Source of the DNA: Rhodospirillaceae bacterium
Lineage (GTDB): Bacteria; Pseudomonadota; Alphaproteobacteria; Dongiales; Dongiaceae
NCBI GenBank assembly: GCA_016712715.1
Contig: JADJQM010000001.1
Location: 1,695,001-1,759,000, forward strand
DNA length: 64,000 bases
Direction of reading: 5' to 3'
This document shows, piece after piece, positions 18,270 to 27,645 of the stretch. The position numbers and the translations under genes are program-made. Under the pieces are notes generated by a model that saw only the letters and a list, made by a program, of their open reading frames with translations, was not told where the DNA came from and did no database searches. How positions within the stretch are numbered: position 1 is the first letter of the stretch; each line of letters opens with the position of its first letter.

Positions 18270-18962
18270 ATGAACATTCTGCGCAAATTGACGGCCCCGT
18301 TTCTGGGCATGACCCTCGCTTTGGGGCTCAGCCTCGGGCATATGGCGCCCGCCCAGGCGTTGACGCCCCAGCAGGAGCTGATCGACAAGGCGCGCATCAG
18401 CTTTGAAAAGCTGATCGGCTCTTATGAGTTCGGCGAGTTGCCGGGCTATCTCAAGCGGGCCAAGGCCGTGATGATCTTCCCTGACCTGTTCAAGGCCGGG
18501 TTCGTGATCGGTGGCGAAGGTGGCAATGGCGTCCTCATGGTGCGCGATCCCAACCAGGGCTGGAGCCAGCCGGCCTTCTATACGCTGGCCGCAGGCTCAG
18601 TCGGCCTGCAGGTCGGCGGCCAGACCTCGGAGACCATCTTCACGATCATGAGCGACAAGGCGCTGCAGGCCGTGCTCAACGACCAGATGAAGTTCGGTGG
18701 CGACATGTCGGTGGCGGCGGGCCCGATCGGCAAGGGTGTCGGTGCCAACACGACCACCAATCTTCAGGCCGACGTGTATACCTTCGCCAAGACCGCGGGC
18801 CTGTTCGGCGGTGTCAGCTTCAACGGCGCGGGCATCCTCAGGAAGAACGATTGGAACGCCGCCTATTACGGCCCGGGCGTCCTGCCGCAGCAGATCGTGA
18901 TCGACCGCAAGGTTTCCAATCCGAACACGAAGGACCTGGTGAACGCGCTGTCGCCTTACTGA
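18270..18962 (+). CDS. Secreted SYLF (Ysc84-like) lipid-binding domain protein
   Basis: A 230-residue protein with a clear signal peptide ending near APAQA (residue 30) and a SYLF domain over the rest. Family features include RAKAVMIFPDLFKAGFVIGGEGGNGVL, SVGLQVGGQ and the glycine-rich KTAGLFGGVSFNGAGI. SYLF domains bind phosphoinositides in eukaryotes; in bacteria the role is unknown and probably envelope-associated. A strong GAGGAG site lies nine bases before the ATG. It is monocistronic and closed by a strong terminator. Confidence 0.88.
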   Translation: MNILRKLTAPFLGMTLALGLSLGHMAPAQALTPQQELIDKARISFEKLIGSYEFGELPGYLKRAKAVMIFPDLFKAGFVIGGEGGNGVLMVRDPNQGWSQPAFYTLAAGSVGLQVGGQTSETIFTIMSDKALQAVLNDQMKFGGDMSVAAGPIGKGVGANTTTNLQADVYTFAKTAGLFGGVSFNGAGILRKNDWNAAYYGPGVLPQQIVIDRKVSNPNTKDLVNALSPY

Positions 18963-18986
18963 TTGTTCCTGGCTCGCAAATTGCGA

Positions 18987-19020
18987 ACGGCCGGAGAGAA
19001 ATCTCCGGCCGTTTTCGTTT
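18987..19020 (+). terminator. Strong intrinsic terminator after the SYLF gene
   Basis: An 11-bp perfect stem (18987-18997 with 19002-19012) is closed by a GAAA tetraloop and followed by TTTCGTTT. It lies 25 bases after the stop and also separates the convergent polA frame. Confidence 0.9.
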
Positions 19021-19044
19021 AGGCGCAGACTCCGAGATGGACGA

Positions 19045-21863
19045 TCAATGCGCCTCGGCCCAGTTAAGGCCCGTTCCCGCATCAGCGATGAGCGGCACGG
19101 AAATCGTCCTTGCCGGCAGATGGGCGTTTTCCATGATCTCGCGCGCGACGCGGGAGGATTCCGCTGCCTCGGCCACCGGTACTTCGAACAGCAATTCGTC
19201 ATGCACCTGCAGCAGCATGCGGCCCTTCAAGCCAGCCGCGGCGAAGGCGGCCGGCATGCGGATCATGGCGCGCTTGATGATGTCGGCGGCCGTCCCCTGC
19301 AAGGGCGCGTTGATGGCGGCGCGCTCCATGAAGCTCTTCCGCGCGGGATTCTTGTCGTTGATGCCCGGCACATGGCACCGCCTGCCGAACAGGGTTTCGA
19401 CATAGCCCTTCTCATGGGCGAACTTCTTCATCCGGTCCATATAGTCGCGGATGCCAGGATAGCGCTTGAAATAGGCCTCGATATAGGCCTTGGCCTCGCC
19501 TTGCGGAATGCCGAGCTGTTGCGCGAGGCCAAAGGCCGAGATGCCGTAGATGATGCCGAAATTGATGGCCTTTGCCTGCCGGCGGACCATCGGGTCCATG
19601 CCTTCGATGGGGACGCCGAACACCTGCGAGGCCGTCATGGCGTGAATGTCGGCGCCTTCGCGGAAAGCCTGCTTCAAGGGTTCGATGTCGGCCATTTCGG
19701 CGGCGAGACGCAATTCGATCTGGCTGTAATCGACCGAGAGCAGGATGTGCCCGGCTTCCGCCACGAAGGCGCGGCGGATCTTGCGGCCCTCCTCGGTGCG
19801 GATGGGGATGTTCTGCAGATTGGGATCGGTCGAGGCGAGGCGTCCCGTCGTGGTGGCCGCCAGTGCAAACGAGGTATGGACGCGGCCGGTTTCCGGATTA
19901 ATGGCCAGTGGCAGCGCATCGGCATAGGTGCTTTTGAGCTTGGCCAGTTGGCGCCAATCGAGCACCTTCTGCGGCAGCGGGTGGCCGGAGGTGACGGTCA
20001 GTTCTTCAAGCACGTCGGCACCGGTCGAATAGGCGCCGGTCTTGCCCTTCTTGCCGCCCGGCAGCTTCAACTGGTCGAACAGGATCTCGCCCAATTGCTT
20101 GGGCGAGCCGACATTGAATTCGGTGCCGGCGATGCTGTGGATCTCGCGCTCGATCTCGCCCATGCGCTGGGCGAAATCCTGGCTGAGGCGGCTGAGTTCC
20201 TGAGCGTCGATCTTGACGCCGGCGCGTTCCATCTCAGCGACAATCGGAATCAAGGGGCGCTCGATCGTCTCGTAGACCGTGTTGAGGCGCTCCGCCACCA
20301 GGCGGGGCTTCAGCAATTGGTGGAGCCGCCAGGTGACGTCGGCATCTTCCGCCGCATAGGCCAGGGCCTTGTCGAGCGGCACATGGTCGAAGGTCACCTG
20401 CGCCTTTCCGCTGCCCGCCACGTCGTTGAACTTGATCGTCTCGTGGCCGAGATGGAGTGTCGACAGCTCGTCCATGCCATGACCATGAGCGCCACCTTCC
20501 AGCACATAGGAGATGAGCATGGAATCGTCGATCGGTGCCACGGTGACGCCGTAGCGCGCCATCACCGCCATGTCGTATTTGATGTTGTGCCCGATCTTGA
20601 GCACGGACGGGTCCTCCAGCAGCGGCTTCAGCAATTCAACCGCACGGGCGAGCGGGATCTGGCGCGGCGCCTCAGCGCCACCACCCAGGAGATCGCCCGT
20701 CGTCCCCACATGCCCGACCGGCACATAGCAGGCAATCCCTGCCTCGGTCGCCAGCGAAACGCCCACCAGCTTTGCCTCGTTCACATTGAGCGAGGTTGTC
20801 TCGATGTCGAAGGCGAGCTGGCCCGCCTTGGTCGCGCGCGCGACCCAGCGGCCAAGGCCGCTTCATCCTGCACCAGCTCGTAGGGTCCGCCGATCTTGGT
20901 GGTCGGTACGGTTGCCTGGGGCGCCGACGTGGTCGCAACCACGGGCGTGTCAAACGCCCCGGCCGCTTTCGCCGTCTTGATCGCTGCTTCGCCGAGGCGC
21001 GACTGCACCTTGGAAGCCAGCGAGCGGAACTCGTTCTTGATCACGAATTCCAAGGCGGCACCGTCAAACGCTCGCTTGTCGAAATCGGTGAGCGGCACCT
21101 CGATGGGCACGTCGCGCTTCAAGGTGACGAGGTCGCGGCTGATGCGCGCGAGATCGGCATTCGCCAGCAGGTTCTCGCGCCGCTTGGGCTGCTTGATCTC
21201 GCCGGCCTTGGCCAGCAGCGTATCGAGATCGCCATAGGTGTTGATGAGCTCGGCCGCGGTCTTCAGGCCGATGCCGGGCACGCCGGGAACGTTGTCGGAG
21301 GAATCCCCGGCCAGCGCCTGGATGTCGATCACCTTCTCCGGCGCCACGCCGAATTTCTCGAGCACTTCCGAGCGGCCGATCTTGCGGTTCTTCATCGGAT
21401 CGAAGAGCGAAATGCGGTCGTCGACCAGCTGCATCAGATCCTTGTCCGAGGAGACGATGGTAACCTCATGGCCAAGTGCCGCGGCCTGCGTCGCATAGGT
21501 CGCCAGCAGATCGTCGGCCTCATAGCCCTTCATCTCGCCGGCCGGTACGTTGAAGGCGCGCGTGGCTTCTCGGATCAGCACGAATTGGGGAATGAGCTCC
21601 GGCGGTGCTTCCGGCCGGTGCGCCTTGTAGTCGGCATAGATGTCGTTGCGGAAGGTGTGGCGCCCGGCATCGAAGATGACGGCGATATATTCGGCGTCGG
21701 AATCCTCAATGAGCTTCAGCAGCATGTTGGTGAAGCCGAGCACGGCATTGACCGGCGTCCCGTCGCTGCGCGTGAGCGGCGGCAGGGCATGAAAGGCCCG
21801 GAAGATGTATCCGGAGCCGTCTATCAGATAGACGTGATCAGGTTTTCGCGCTGGAGCCGACAT
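19045..21863 (-). pseudogene. polA: DNA polymerase I, split by a one-base frameshift
   Basis: The two halves together make a normal Pol I. The 5' part (21863 to about 20851) has the 5'-3' exonuclease domain, starting VYLIDGSGYIFRAFHALPP. The 3' part (to 19045) has the 3'-5' exonuclease and the polymerase domain, with LLSVDYSQIELR, the O-helix RRQAKAINFGIIYG and LLQVHDELLFEV. Near 20850 the minus strand reads GGCCGCTGGG where the conserved frame needs GGCCCGCTGGG (codons for A-R-W-V), so one C appears to be missing. Read literally, the product stops after about 360 residues. The exonuclease catalytic DIETTSL segment falls exactly at the shift. The ATG at 21863 overlaps the zinc-finger gene stop (TGATG). 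No slippery heptamer is visible at the site. Confidence 0.92.
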
Positions 21864-22039
21864 CAATGGGCGCCGGCGGATGCGCCTTCCTTCAGGACAA
21901 AATGCTTGCCGCAATAGGGGCAATCGACATGGCCGTCCTTGCCCAGATTGAGATAGACGCGGGGATGTCCGGACGGGCCGCCACCGCCCTCGCAGGCAAT
22001 ACGGGTCTTGGTGACGATTTCGGTTTCGATCGGTTCCAT
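21863..22039 (-). CDS. Small zinc-finger (CHCC) protein
   Basis: A 58-residue protein with the zf-CHCC pattern: C16, H25, C40 and C43, in GHPRVYLNL and DCPYCGKHFVL. Bacterial homologues resemble the mitochondrial complex I subunit NDUFS6, a zinc-binding assembly part. A role in respiratory complex assembly is inference. The stop overlaps the polA start by one base, so the two are co-translated. It is too short for many gene callers but the motif is clear. Confidence 0.85.
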   Translation of the reverse strand: MEPIETEIVTKTRIACEGGGGPSGHPRVYLNLGKDGHVDCPYCGKHFVLKEGASAGAH

Positions 22040-22141
22040 CTGGCTGCTCGGCTCGACATTGACGCTTGATATGCCGCAATGATAGGCAGGCTTCCAGGGC
22101 GAAGCAACCGCCGACACACCATTTTGGTCGCAAATCCAGCC

Positions 22142-23113
22142 ATGGTCGCCAACAATAACGTTTCTTTGCCGGAGCTTGCCGTCTCGATCCAGGGATTGGT
22201 CAAGATTTATGCGGGCAACAAGAGCCAGCGCAGCCCCAAGCTGGCGCTGGATCATGTCGATCTCGCCATCCCGCGCGGCGGCATTTTCGGCCTGCTGGGC
22301 CCCAACGGTGCCGGGAAATCGACACTCATCAACATCCTGGCGCAGCTGGTCCGCAAGACCGAAGGCCGCGTAAAGATCTGGGACATCGATCTCGATGCCG
22401 ATCCGCGCCACGCCGCAGCCGCGATCGGCGTGGTGCCGCAGGAGCTCAATATCGACCCGTTCTTCACCCCACGCGATCTCCTCGATCTGCAGGCCGGCAT
22501 GTATGGCGTGCCGAAGGCCGAGCGCCGGACGATGGAATTGCTGGAAGCCCTCTCCCTCGGCGACAAGGCCGGCTCCTATGCCCGCACCCTCTCCGGGGGT
22601 ATGCGGAGGCGCCTGATGGTGGCAAAAGCCCTGGTCCATAATCCGCCGGTGTTGGTGCTGGATGAGCCCACCGCCGGCGTCGATGTGGAGCTTCGCCAGC
22701 AGCTTTGGGCCTATGTCCGCGAGCTCAACAAATCCGGCGTCACCATTCTGCTCACGACACATTACCTTGAGGAAGCCGAGGAGCTTTGCGACCAGATCGC
22801 CATCATCAACCATGGCAAGGTGATCGCCTGCGAGCCGACCTCGACCCTGGTCAGCCGTCTCGACCGCAAGGAAGTGGTCATCATCGTCGGCGCCGATCTT
22901 GCGGCACCACCCGAGGCGCTGGCCAATTTCGATCCGCAATTGCTGGGGCCACGGCGCCTCAAGCTCCATTACCGGCCGAGCCAGACACAGGTCGGCGCCG
23001 TGCTGGATGCGATCCGCGCCACGAATCTGGAGATCGTCGATCTCTCGACCGTGGAATCCGATCTCGAAGACATCTTCCTCGAGCTGACGCGCCGTCAGCC
23101 GCAATCGGCCTGA
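22142..23113 (+). CDS. ABC transporter ATP-binding protein (ABC-2 type)
   Basis: A 323-residue ATPase. Walker A GPNGAGKST (near residue 58), Q-loop VVPQELNID, signature LSGGMRRRL, Walker B VLVLDEPTAGVD and the switch histidine in LTTHYLEEAEELCD are all intact. The C-terminal extension (EVVIIVGADLAAPPE...) is of the DrrA/CcmA-type ABC-2 exporters. No permease gene adjoins it: the next gene is a hydrolase. The partner must lie elsewhere. I chose the ATG at 22142; an upstream ATG at 22079 would add 21 residues with no conserved content. Confidence 0.88.
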   Translation: MVANNNVSLPELAVSIQGLVKIYAGNKSQRSPKLALDHVDLAIPRGGIFGLLGPNGAGKSTLINILAQLVRKTEGRVKIWDIDLDADPRHAAAAIGVVPQELNIDPFFTPRDLLDLQAGMYGVPKAERRTMELLEALSLGDKAGSYARTLSGGMRRRLMVAKALVHNPPVLVLDEPTAGVDVELRQQLWAYVRELNKSGVTILLTTHYLEEAEELCDQIAIINHGKVIACEPTSTLVSRLDRKEVVIIVGADLAAPPEALANFDPQLLGPRRLKLHYRPSQTQVGAVLDAIRATNLEIVDLSTVESDLEDIFLELTRRQPQSA

Positions 23114-23117
23114 TGCG

Positions 23118-24104
23118 ATGACGCGCCTGGGCTGCGGTGTCGCGCTGCTCGTGGTTTTGCTGCTGGTATCCGCCTGCACGCCGCAATGGCAGGTGATCGG
23201 CCCGCCGGTCGACACGCCGGCCTTCACCGACAAGGCGTTCCATACCGCCGATGGTGTCGATCTGCCGATGCGGACCTGGCTGCCCTGGGACCGGCCGACC
23301 GAGGCATCGATCGTGGCCCTCCATGGCTTCAACGATTACAACCGCGCCTTCGATGCGCCCGGCAAGGGTCTCGCACGGCGCGGCTTTGCCGTTTATGCGT
23401 TTGACCAGCGCGGCTTCGGCGACACGCCGCAGCGCGGCCTCTGGGCCGGATCCGATCAGATGATCAAGGATCTCGCGACCGCAGCCCATCTTGCCAAGGC
23501 GGCGCATCCCGACAAGCCGGTCTATCTGCTCGGCGAAAGCATGGGGGCCGCCGTCATCCTTGCTGCCGTCGCCGCGCGCACGGAGATGCCAGTCGACGGC
23601 ATCATCTTGGCCGCCCCCGCGATCTGGGGCTGGCAGACGCAAAGCTCGCTTAACCGGACCATTTTCGATTTCGCCATGGCGACCATCCCGCGCGCGGCGG
23701 TGCGTCCCAACGGCGTCTATCGTGAGCCGTCGAACAATTACCAGATGCTGCGACAGATGGGCCGCGACCCCAAGGTGATCAAGGCGACACGCGTCGATAC
23801 GGCCTTTGGCCTGGTCGAACTCATGACGCTGGCCTTCGACGCCGGCGCGAAGCTTGGTCCGGCACCGCGCTGGCTGATCATGTTCGGCGACCGCGAAGAT
23901 ATTCTGACGACGGAATCCGTCGGCCGGTTCCTGGCGACACTGCCGACGCTGCCGCCCACCGAGGGGCGCCTCGCCCTATACCCTCAGGGCTATCACATGA
24001 TGCTGCGCGATCTCGGGGCCCACATCATCTATGACGACATCGCCGCCTGGATCCGCGATCCCGCTTCACCGTTGCCGAGTGGTGCCGACAGCAGGCCCGA
24101 CTGA
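23118..24104 (+). CDS. Alpha/beta hydrolase, predicted lipoprotein (lysophospholipase-like)
   Basis: A 328-residue protein whose first 20 residues form a lipoprotein signal ending in LLLVSAC, so it is probably anchored in the envelope. The hydrolase core has VALHGFNDYNRAF (oxyanion region), FDQRGFGDTP and the nucleophile elbow GESMG. The terminal part has a GYHMMLRD histidine region. It fits the Hydrolase_4 (monoacylglycerol lipase/PldB) group. It starts four bases after the ABC ATPase stop, so the two form an operon and may share a lipid-related role. Confidence 0.85.
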   Translation: MTRLGCGVALLVVLLLVSACTPQWQVIGPPVDTPAFTDKAFHTADGVDLPMRTWLPWDRPTEASIVALHGFNDYNRAFDAPGKGLARRGFAVYAFDQRGFGDTPQRGLWAGSDQMIKDLATAAHLAKAAHPDKPVYLLGESMGAAVILAAVAARTEMPVDGIILAAPAIWGWQTQSSLNRTIFDFAMATIPRAAVRPNGVYREPSNNYQMLRQMGRDPKVIKATRVDTAFGLVELMTLAFDAGAKLGPAPRWLIMFGDREDILTTESVGRFLATLPTLPPTEGRLALYPQGYHMMLRDLGAHIIYDDIAAWIRDPASPLPSGADSRPD

Positions 24105-24111
24105 ACGCGGC

Positions 24112-24414
24112 TCAGTCCGGCAGGCGGCGGCGCTGTGCCGCGATGATGGCCGGATCGACACCGGTCTCGGCGGCAAACTCGAGGAGTAGCGGCTCGAACC
24201 CCAGCAGGTAATCCAGCACTGCGCCCAGCCCGTGCGGATCATGGGCAAGCCCGCGCACGGCATTCCCGTCCAGCCCGGTGAGGCCGAGAAACCGCGACAG
24301 CCGATCATCATCCGCGATGAGGAAGGCAAGCGCCTGCAGCGCCAGGGCCTCGGGATCGGGTGGCGGTGCTTTGGGTGTTTTCAGCAGCATGGCGGTGGAC
24401 ATCCAGGGGGACAT
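24112..24414 (-). CDS. DUF3572 family protein
   Basis: A roughly 100-residue helical protein. The sequence ALQALAFLIADDDRLSRFLG followed by GLD and later LGAVLDYLLGFEPLLLEFA is the DUF3572 pattern, found almost only in alphaproteobacteria. The function is unknown. It converges on the hydrolase gene with eight bases between the stops. ATGs at 24414, 24402 and 24390 are all possible; none has a strong ribosome-binding site. Confidence 0.75.
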   Translation of the reverse strand: MSPWMSTAMLLKTPKAPPPDPEALALQALAFLIADDDRLSRFLGLTGLDGNAVRGLAHDPHGLGAVLDYLLGFEPLLLEFAAETGVDPAIIAAQRRRLPD

Positions 24415-24533
24415 GACGACGGTCGGCCGCATTCTAGCGCGGCGCCGCCGCCAATCAGCCAGATTTTAGGACCGCCCTGACCCTTGCGAAGCGCAGGCGT
24501 CCCGGTTATGTTCCGGCCGATTGCGCAAGGCAT

Positions 24534-24610
24534 GCACCCGTAGCTCAGCTGGATAGAGCGTTGCCCTCCGAAGGCAAAGGTCGTACGTTCGAATCGTATC
24601 GGGTGCGCCA
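24534..24610 (+). tRNA. tRNA-Arg (anticodon CCG), integration target of the genomic island
   Basis: A 77-base tRNA with an encoded CCA. The acceptor arms GCACCCG and CGGGTGC pair fully; the D-loop contains AGCTGGATA. The anticodon stem TTGCC/GGCAA carries the loop CTCCGAA, so the anticodon is CCG, reading CGG. The T-arm has the standard TTCGAAT loop. The gene is complete because the 62-bp repeat supplied by the island rebuilds its 3' half. Confidence 0.97.
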
Positions 24611-24621
24611 ATCTTTTCAAT
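24560..24621 (+). repeat. attL: 62-bp direct repeat overlapping the tRNA-Arg 3' half
   Basis: It is identical to 40171-40232. It begins with the anticodon stem, covers the T-arm, acceptor stem and CCA, and runs 11 bases beyond the tRNA (ATCTTTTCAAT). The bases on either side differ between the two copies, which fixes the limits. Confidence 0.95.
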
Positions 24622-24658
24622 AACTTAGACCGCAGATGATAGCTTATCCTAAGCGTCA

Positions 24659-24678
24659 GGGACCCACCAGGGACCCAC
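24659..24678. promoter_or_regulatory. Paired GGGACCCAC sites (candidate integrase arm sites, left end)
   Basis: Two copies of GGGACCCAC start at 24659 and 24670, 11 bp apart (one helical turn), 38 bp inside attL. The same pair with the same 11-bp spacing occurs at the right end (40049 and 40060). No other explanation is visible for them. Confidence 0.6.
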
Positions 24679-24812
24679 AAAATTGCCAAGAAAGTCTGAC
24701 ACGGGCGTGCTAGGGTCAACGCGCCGCATTGCTTTGCACTAATAAGACGACCAGTTCAAAGCAATCTTACTTTGTTCGACGAATCTAACCTGAGCAACGT
24801 GCTTAAGAGCAA

Positions 24813-25415
24813 ATGGCCGAACTGCAAAATCATAGGGTAACCCACCACCGCGAGAAGCTACTTCACGCGATATTGTTCTTTATTTCGCACACTCGATTCT
24901 GCCACACGCTCAAGCTGTTCAAACTTCTGAATTTCCTAGATTTTGAACATTATAGGCAGACTGGAAAATCAGTCACCGATATGCCTTATCGCGCGCTAGC
25001 TCAAGGCCCCGTGCCGATGGCCTTGTATGGCGAGGTCGACAATCCAAAACCGGACATGGGACGATTGGTGTCTTTCATGCCGATCCATGATGATCTCACA
25101 GGAGAGTTAAAGAGGCGCGATATTAAGGCGAGAGTCGGCGCCACTTTTAATAAGCGACTTTTTAGCAAGCGCGAGCTGGAGATCATGGATCGTCTCGCAG
25201 AGTTCTTTAAAGACACTCCCGGTAACGATATGAGTAACTTCTCTCACGGAAGGAAACTGCCCTGGACAAAAATTTTCAGGAAAGGCGCGGGTAACAAAGA
25301 ACTGATCCCCTATGAGTTAGCTCTCGAATGCGATCCCATCATCGGGAGCATGCCGACAATCGATAAAGACGAGCTCGAATATCGTCGCAATCTCTTTGCT
25401 GATCTCCAGAGTTAA
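24813..25415 (+). CDS. SocA/Panacea-type (DUF4065) antitoxin-like protein
   Basis: A 200-residue protein. Its N-terminal two-thirds resemble the Panacea (DUF4065, SocA-like) domain: an early helix KLLHAILFFISHTRF, then LKLFKLLNFLDFEHYRQTGKS and the AQGPVPMALYGEV segment, the usual core of the family. Panacea domains are antitoxins that pair with many unrelated toxins and neutralise them by direct contact. An AAGAG site precedes the ATG. The next gene starts 11 bases after this stop, the typical antitoxin-then-toxin arrangement. Its partner is split by a transposon, so this antitoxin may now be an orphan. The assignment rests on pattern recognition, not a search. Confidence 0.75.
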   Translation: MAELQNHRVTHHREKLLHAILFFISHTRFCHTLKLFKLLNFLDFEHYRQTGKSVTDMPYRALAQGPVPMALYGEVDNPKPDMGRLVSFMPIHDDLTGELKRRDIKARVGATFNKRLFSKRELEIMDRLAEFFKDTPGNDMSNFSHGRKLPWTKIFRKGAGNKELIPYELALECDPIIGSMPTIDKDELEYRRNLFADLQS

Positions 25416-25426
25416 CGGTTGGCACC

Positions 25427-25661
25427 ATGTTGCAAATCGGTCTGGTCTTGCATTGGAACGGATTCAGATTCAGAGACGGCACCGAGAAAAACAAGTTCCT
25501 GGTCGTTGTAGCTGCCCACCCAGAAAAAGACATTTTGCTTCTTGTCGCGACCTCACAACGACACGGTCGCAGCTTCGCACCCGGATGTAATAGTCAGCAG
25601 GGCTACTATCTGATACCGGGTGGCGAAAAAGACGTATTTGGCAAAGAGACTTGGCTCCCAC
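25427..25661 (+). pseudogene. Putative Panacea-partner toxin gene, 5' part (codons 1-78, split by composite transposon)
   Basis: This is the first 235 bases of a small gene directly after the antitoxin gene. Removing 25662-33139 (transposon plus one CCAC) joins it in frame to 33140-33300 and gives a 131-residue protein. The N-terminal half is rich in beta-strand patterns (KNKFLVVVAAHP, DILLLVATSQ, GYYLIPGG). It has the GCN and KETWLPL turns seen in small phage- and island-borne proteins of unknown fold. A PemK-like barrel is possible but unproven. In the present state translation runs four residues into the IS and stops at 25675. Toxin function is inferred only from size and position. Confidence 0.8.
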
Positions 25662-26932
25662 TGACCTGCCACTGAAGCGTCATCCAGTCGCTTTTAGAGT
25701 CTCGCTGTTTGATACGCCGTGTGGCGCGGTGGTAGCAAGGGGCTCTGGCGCGGAGCTTTCAGTGCGCGCAGCGTCAGGGCCCCTTGCGGCTTTCAGGATG
25801 GCGGCGTAGGCCACCGGAGTTCGGTAGTTGAGCGCGGAATGTGGTCGCGCTGTGTTGTAATCTTCAGCCCACCTGGCAATGACCGACCTGGCGTGATCGA
25901 GGCCGCGGAACAGGGTCTCGTTCAGCAGCTCGTCGCGCATCCGGCCGTTGAAGCTCTCGACAAAGCCGTTCTGCATCGGCTTTCCTGGTGTGATGTAGTG
26001 CCATTCGACAGCGTGATCCTTGGCCCAGGCGAAGATGGCATTCGAGGTCAGCTCGGTGCCATTGTCCGATACGATCATGCCGGGCTTGCCACGTCGGGTG
26101 ATGAGCGCTGTCAGTTCCCGCGCCACGCGCTGTCCCGAGATCGACGTGTCGGGGATGGCAGCCAGGCACTCCCGGGTCACATCATCAACCACGTTGAGGA
26201 TGCGGAAGCGGCGGCCGTTCGCCATCTGGTCATGAACGAAATCCAGCGACCAGCGGGCGTTGACTCTGGCCTCGACCAGGATCGGCGCCCGAATGCCGAC
26301 AGCGCGCCGCCGGGCACGGCGCTTGCGCACGGTCAGACCCTCCCTCGCGATAGAGGCGGTAGATCCGGTTGATGCCGGATGCCTCGCCCTCCTGGCGCAG
26401 CAGGATGAACAGGCGCCGATAGCCGAAGCGGCGGCGCTCATTGGCCAAATCCCGCAACCTGGCCCGAAGGGCTGGTTCTGGCGGTCGCCTGGAGCAATAG
26501 CGGATCATCTTGCGATCGGCGGCTATGACGGAACAGGCCCGGCGCTCGCTTATCTGAAACCGACCCTTCAGAAAAGCGACAGCCTCACGCTTGGCGGCGG
26601 GCCTTACCATTTTTTGCCAGAAGCTCCCGCAGCGCCGACGCGTCCAGCATGCTATCGGCCAGCAGTCGCTTCAGCTTGCCGTTCTCGTCCTCCAGGGCCC
26701 GCAGCCGCTTGGCCTCAGAAACATCCAGCCCGCCAAACTTGGCCTTCCAGTTGTAGAGCGTCGCCTCCGATACCCCGTGCTTGCGGGCCAGATCCGCCGT
26801 CTTCGCCCCGCCTCATGTTCCCGCAGCACCGCGATAATCTGCTCTTCCGTAAACCGCCTCTTCTTCATCGTCTGTCTCCATTGCTGGGCCAGACTCTAAT
26901 CCGTTTTGGAGGAATTCTTCAGTGGCAGGTCA
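25662..26932 (-). mobile_element. IS407-group IS3 element, left copy (damaged)
   Basis: 1271 bp with 16-bp perfect terminal inverted repeats (TGACCTGCCACTGAAG at 25662-25677 and its complement at 26917-26932). By eye it differs from the right copy only by three one-base length changes: an extra C near 26342, six instead of seven T at 26610-26615, and a missing G near 26810. All three disrupt transposase reading, so this copy could move only with transposase from the other. Confidence 0.93.
25680..26868 (-). pseudogene. IS3-family transposase orfA/orfB remnants of the left IS copy
   Basis: OrfA starts at 26868 (MKKRRFTEEQIIAVLREHEAG) and loses frame after that glycine because a G is missing near 26810. 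OrfB starts at 26610 (MVRPAAKREAVAF) and loses frame after YRLYRE because of an extra C near 26342. The DDE catalytic part continues in the other frame to 25680 (LDFVHDQ, VSDNGTE, FVESFNGR). The slippery A7 run needed for the OrfAB fusion is A6 here. The other copy has all three sites intact. Confidence 0.9.
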
Positions 26933-27126
26933 AACAATATTAGCAAGTCGAAGTATCCACCGGAATTGCCTACATGCGGGACGGATGCTGAGGGGCAGAG
27001 CAATGGTCATTCTGCTGCAACCATTCGTCCGAAGAGACGTCTCATAGCCTGGACCGAAATGAAACGGAACGGAAAAGAAATCGGTCCTGCCTTTCATTGT
27101 TGTGACAACCATCGGACGCAAACACT

Positions 27127-27645
27127 ATGAGAAAATTTTCGAAGGTTTCCATCCCAATTTTTACTGGTGTCGCTGTAAGTGTGCTCGTCTGTGTCGCGTT
27201 CGCCCCTTCGGTTCATGCCCAAGATAGTTCAGTAGATGCCAATGACCGAGGTCAACCGTCGGCGCAGGATCACGGTCGTGGTTCCTCTGGTGATAAATCA
27301 GACGAGACTAGAGATCCGCGAAAGTGGGACCCCAATGCTTGCAGCCTTGCTAATCTGCATGCTTGTGGCGGCGGCGGCGGATTTCCTCCACCTAGCCCAT
27401 GGCCTACGCCAGCTGATTCAAAGGACTGTACGGATAGCTGGGGTTGTCCGTCACCGCCAAATCCCAACAAGCCGGGATACGGACCGCCCTGGCCCGACCC
27501 AGACAAGCCGAAGCCGAAGCCGAAGCCGAAGCCGAAGCCGAAGCCGAAGCCGAAGCCGAACCCGTATAACGATCCTAAGGAGCCAGACCCTCAGGGCGAT
27601 TGGCCGACAAACAAGCCCCATCCTGTGCCAAAGGGTGACTGGTAG
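27127..27645 (+). CDS. Secreted Pro/Lys-rich protein with nine Lys-Pro repeats
   Basis: A 172-residue protein with an N-terminal signal peptide (cleavage near VHAQ, residue 35) and no recognisable enzyme domain. The mature part has a Gly run (CGGGGGFPPP), two cysteine pairs (CSLANLHAC, CTDSWGC) and a run of nine Lys-Pro units encoded by a perfect hexanucleotide repeat. It ends in Pro-Asp-rich sequence. Stiff X-Pro spacers of this kind are known from TonB-like periplasm-spanning proteins, but no TonB domain is present. It is the first gene inside the left IS. The function is unknown. Confidence 0.6.
   Translation: MRKFSKVSIPIFTGVAVSVLVCVAFAPSVHAQDSSVDANDRGQPSAQDHGRGSSGDKSDETRDPRKWDPNACSLANLHACGGGGGFPPPSPWPTPADSKDCTDSWGCPSPPNPNKPGYGPPWPDPDKPKPKPKPKPKPKPKPKPNPYNDPKEPDPQGDWPTNKPHPVPKGDW
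27505..27558 (+). repeat. Hexanucleotide tandem repeat (AAGCCG)x9
   Basis: Nine exact copies of AAGCCG encode Lys-Pro nine times in the preceding gene. Unit changes would lengthen or shorten the linker without shifting the frame. Confidence 0.97.

Noticed and set aside
20840..20860. Programmed ribosomal frameshifting in polA
   Set aside because: No slippery heptamer or following stem is evident, and polA is not known to use frameshifting; loss of one base in a run explains it more simply.
19048..20883. 611-residue plus-strand frame opposite polA
   Set aside because: Antisense shadow with no domain and no ribosome-binding site.
27505..27558. Tandem repeat considered as a CRISPR or origin iteron set
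   Set aside because: Units are six bases with no spacers and encode Lys-Pro in frame.
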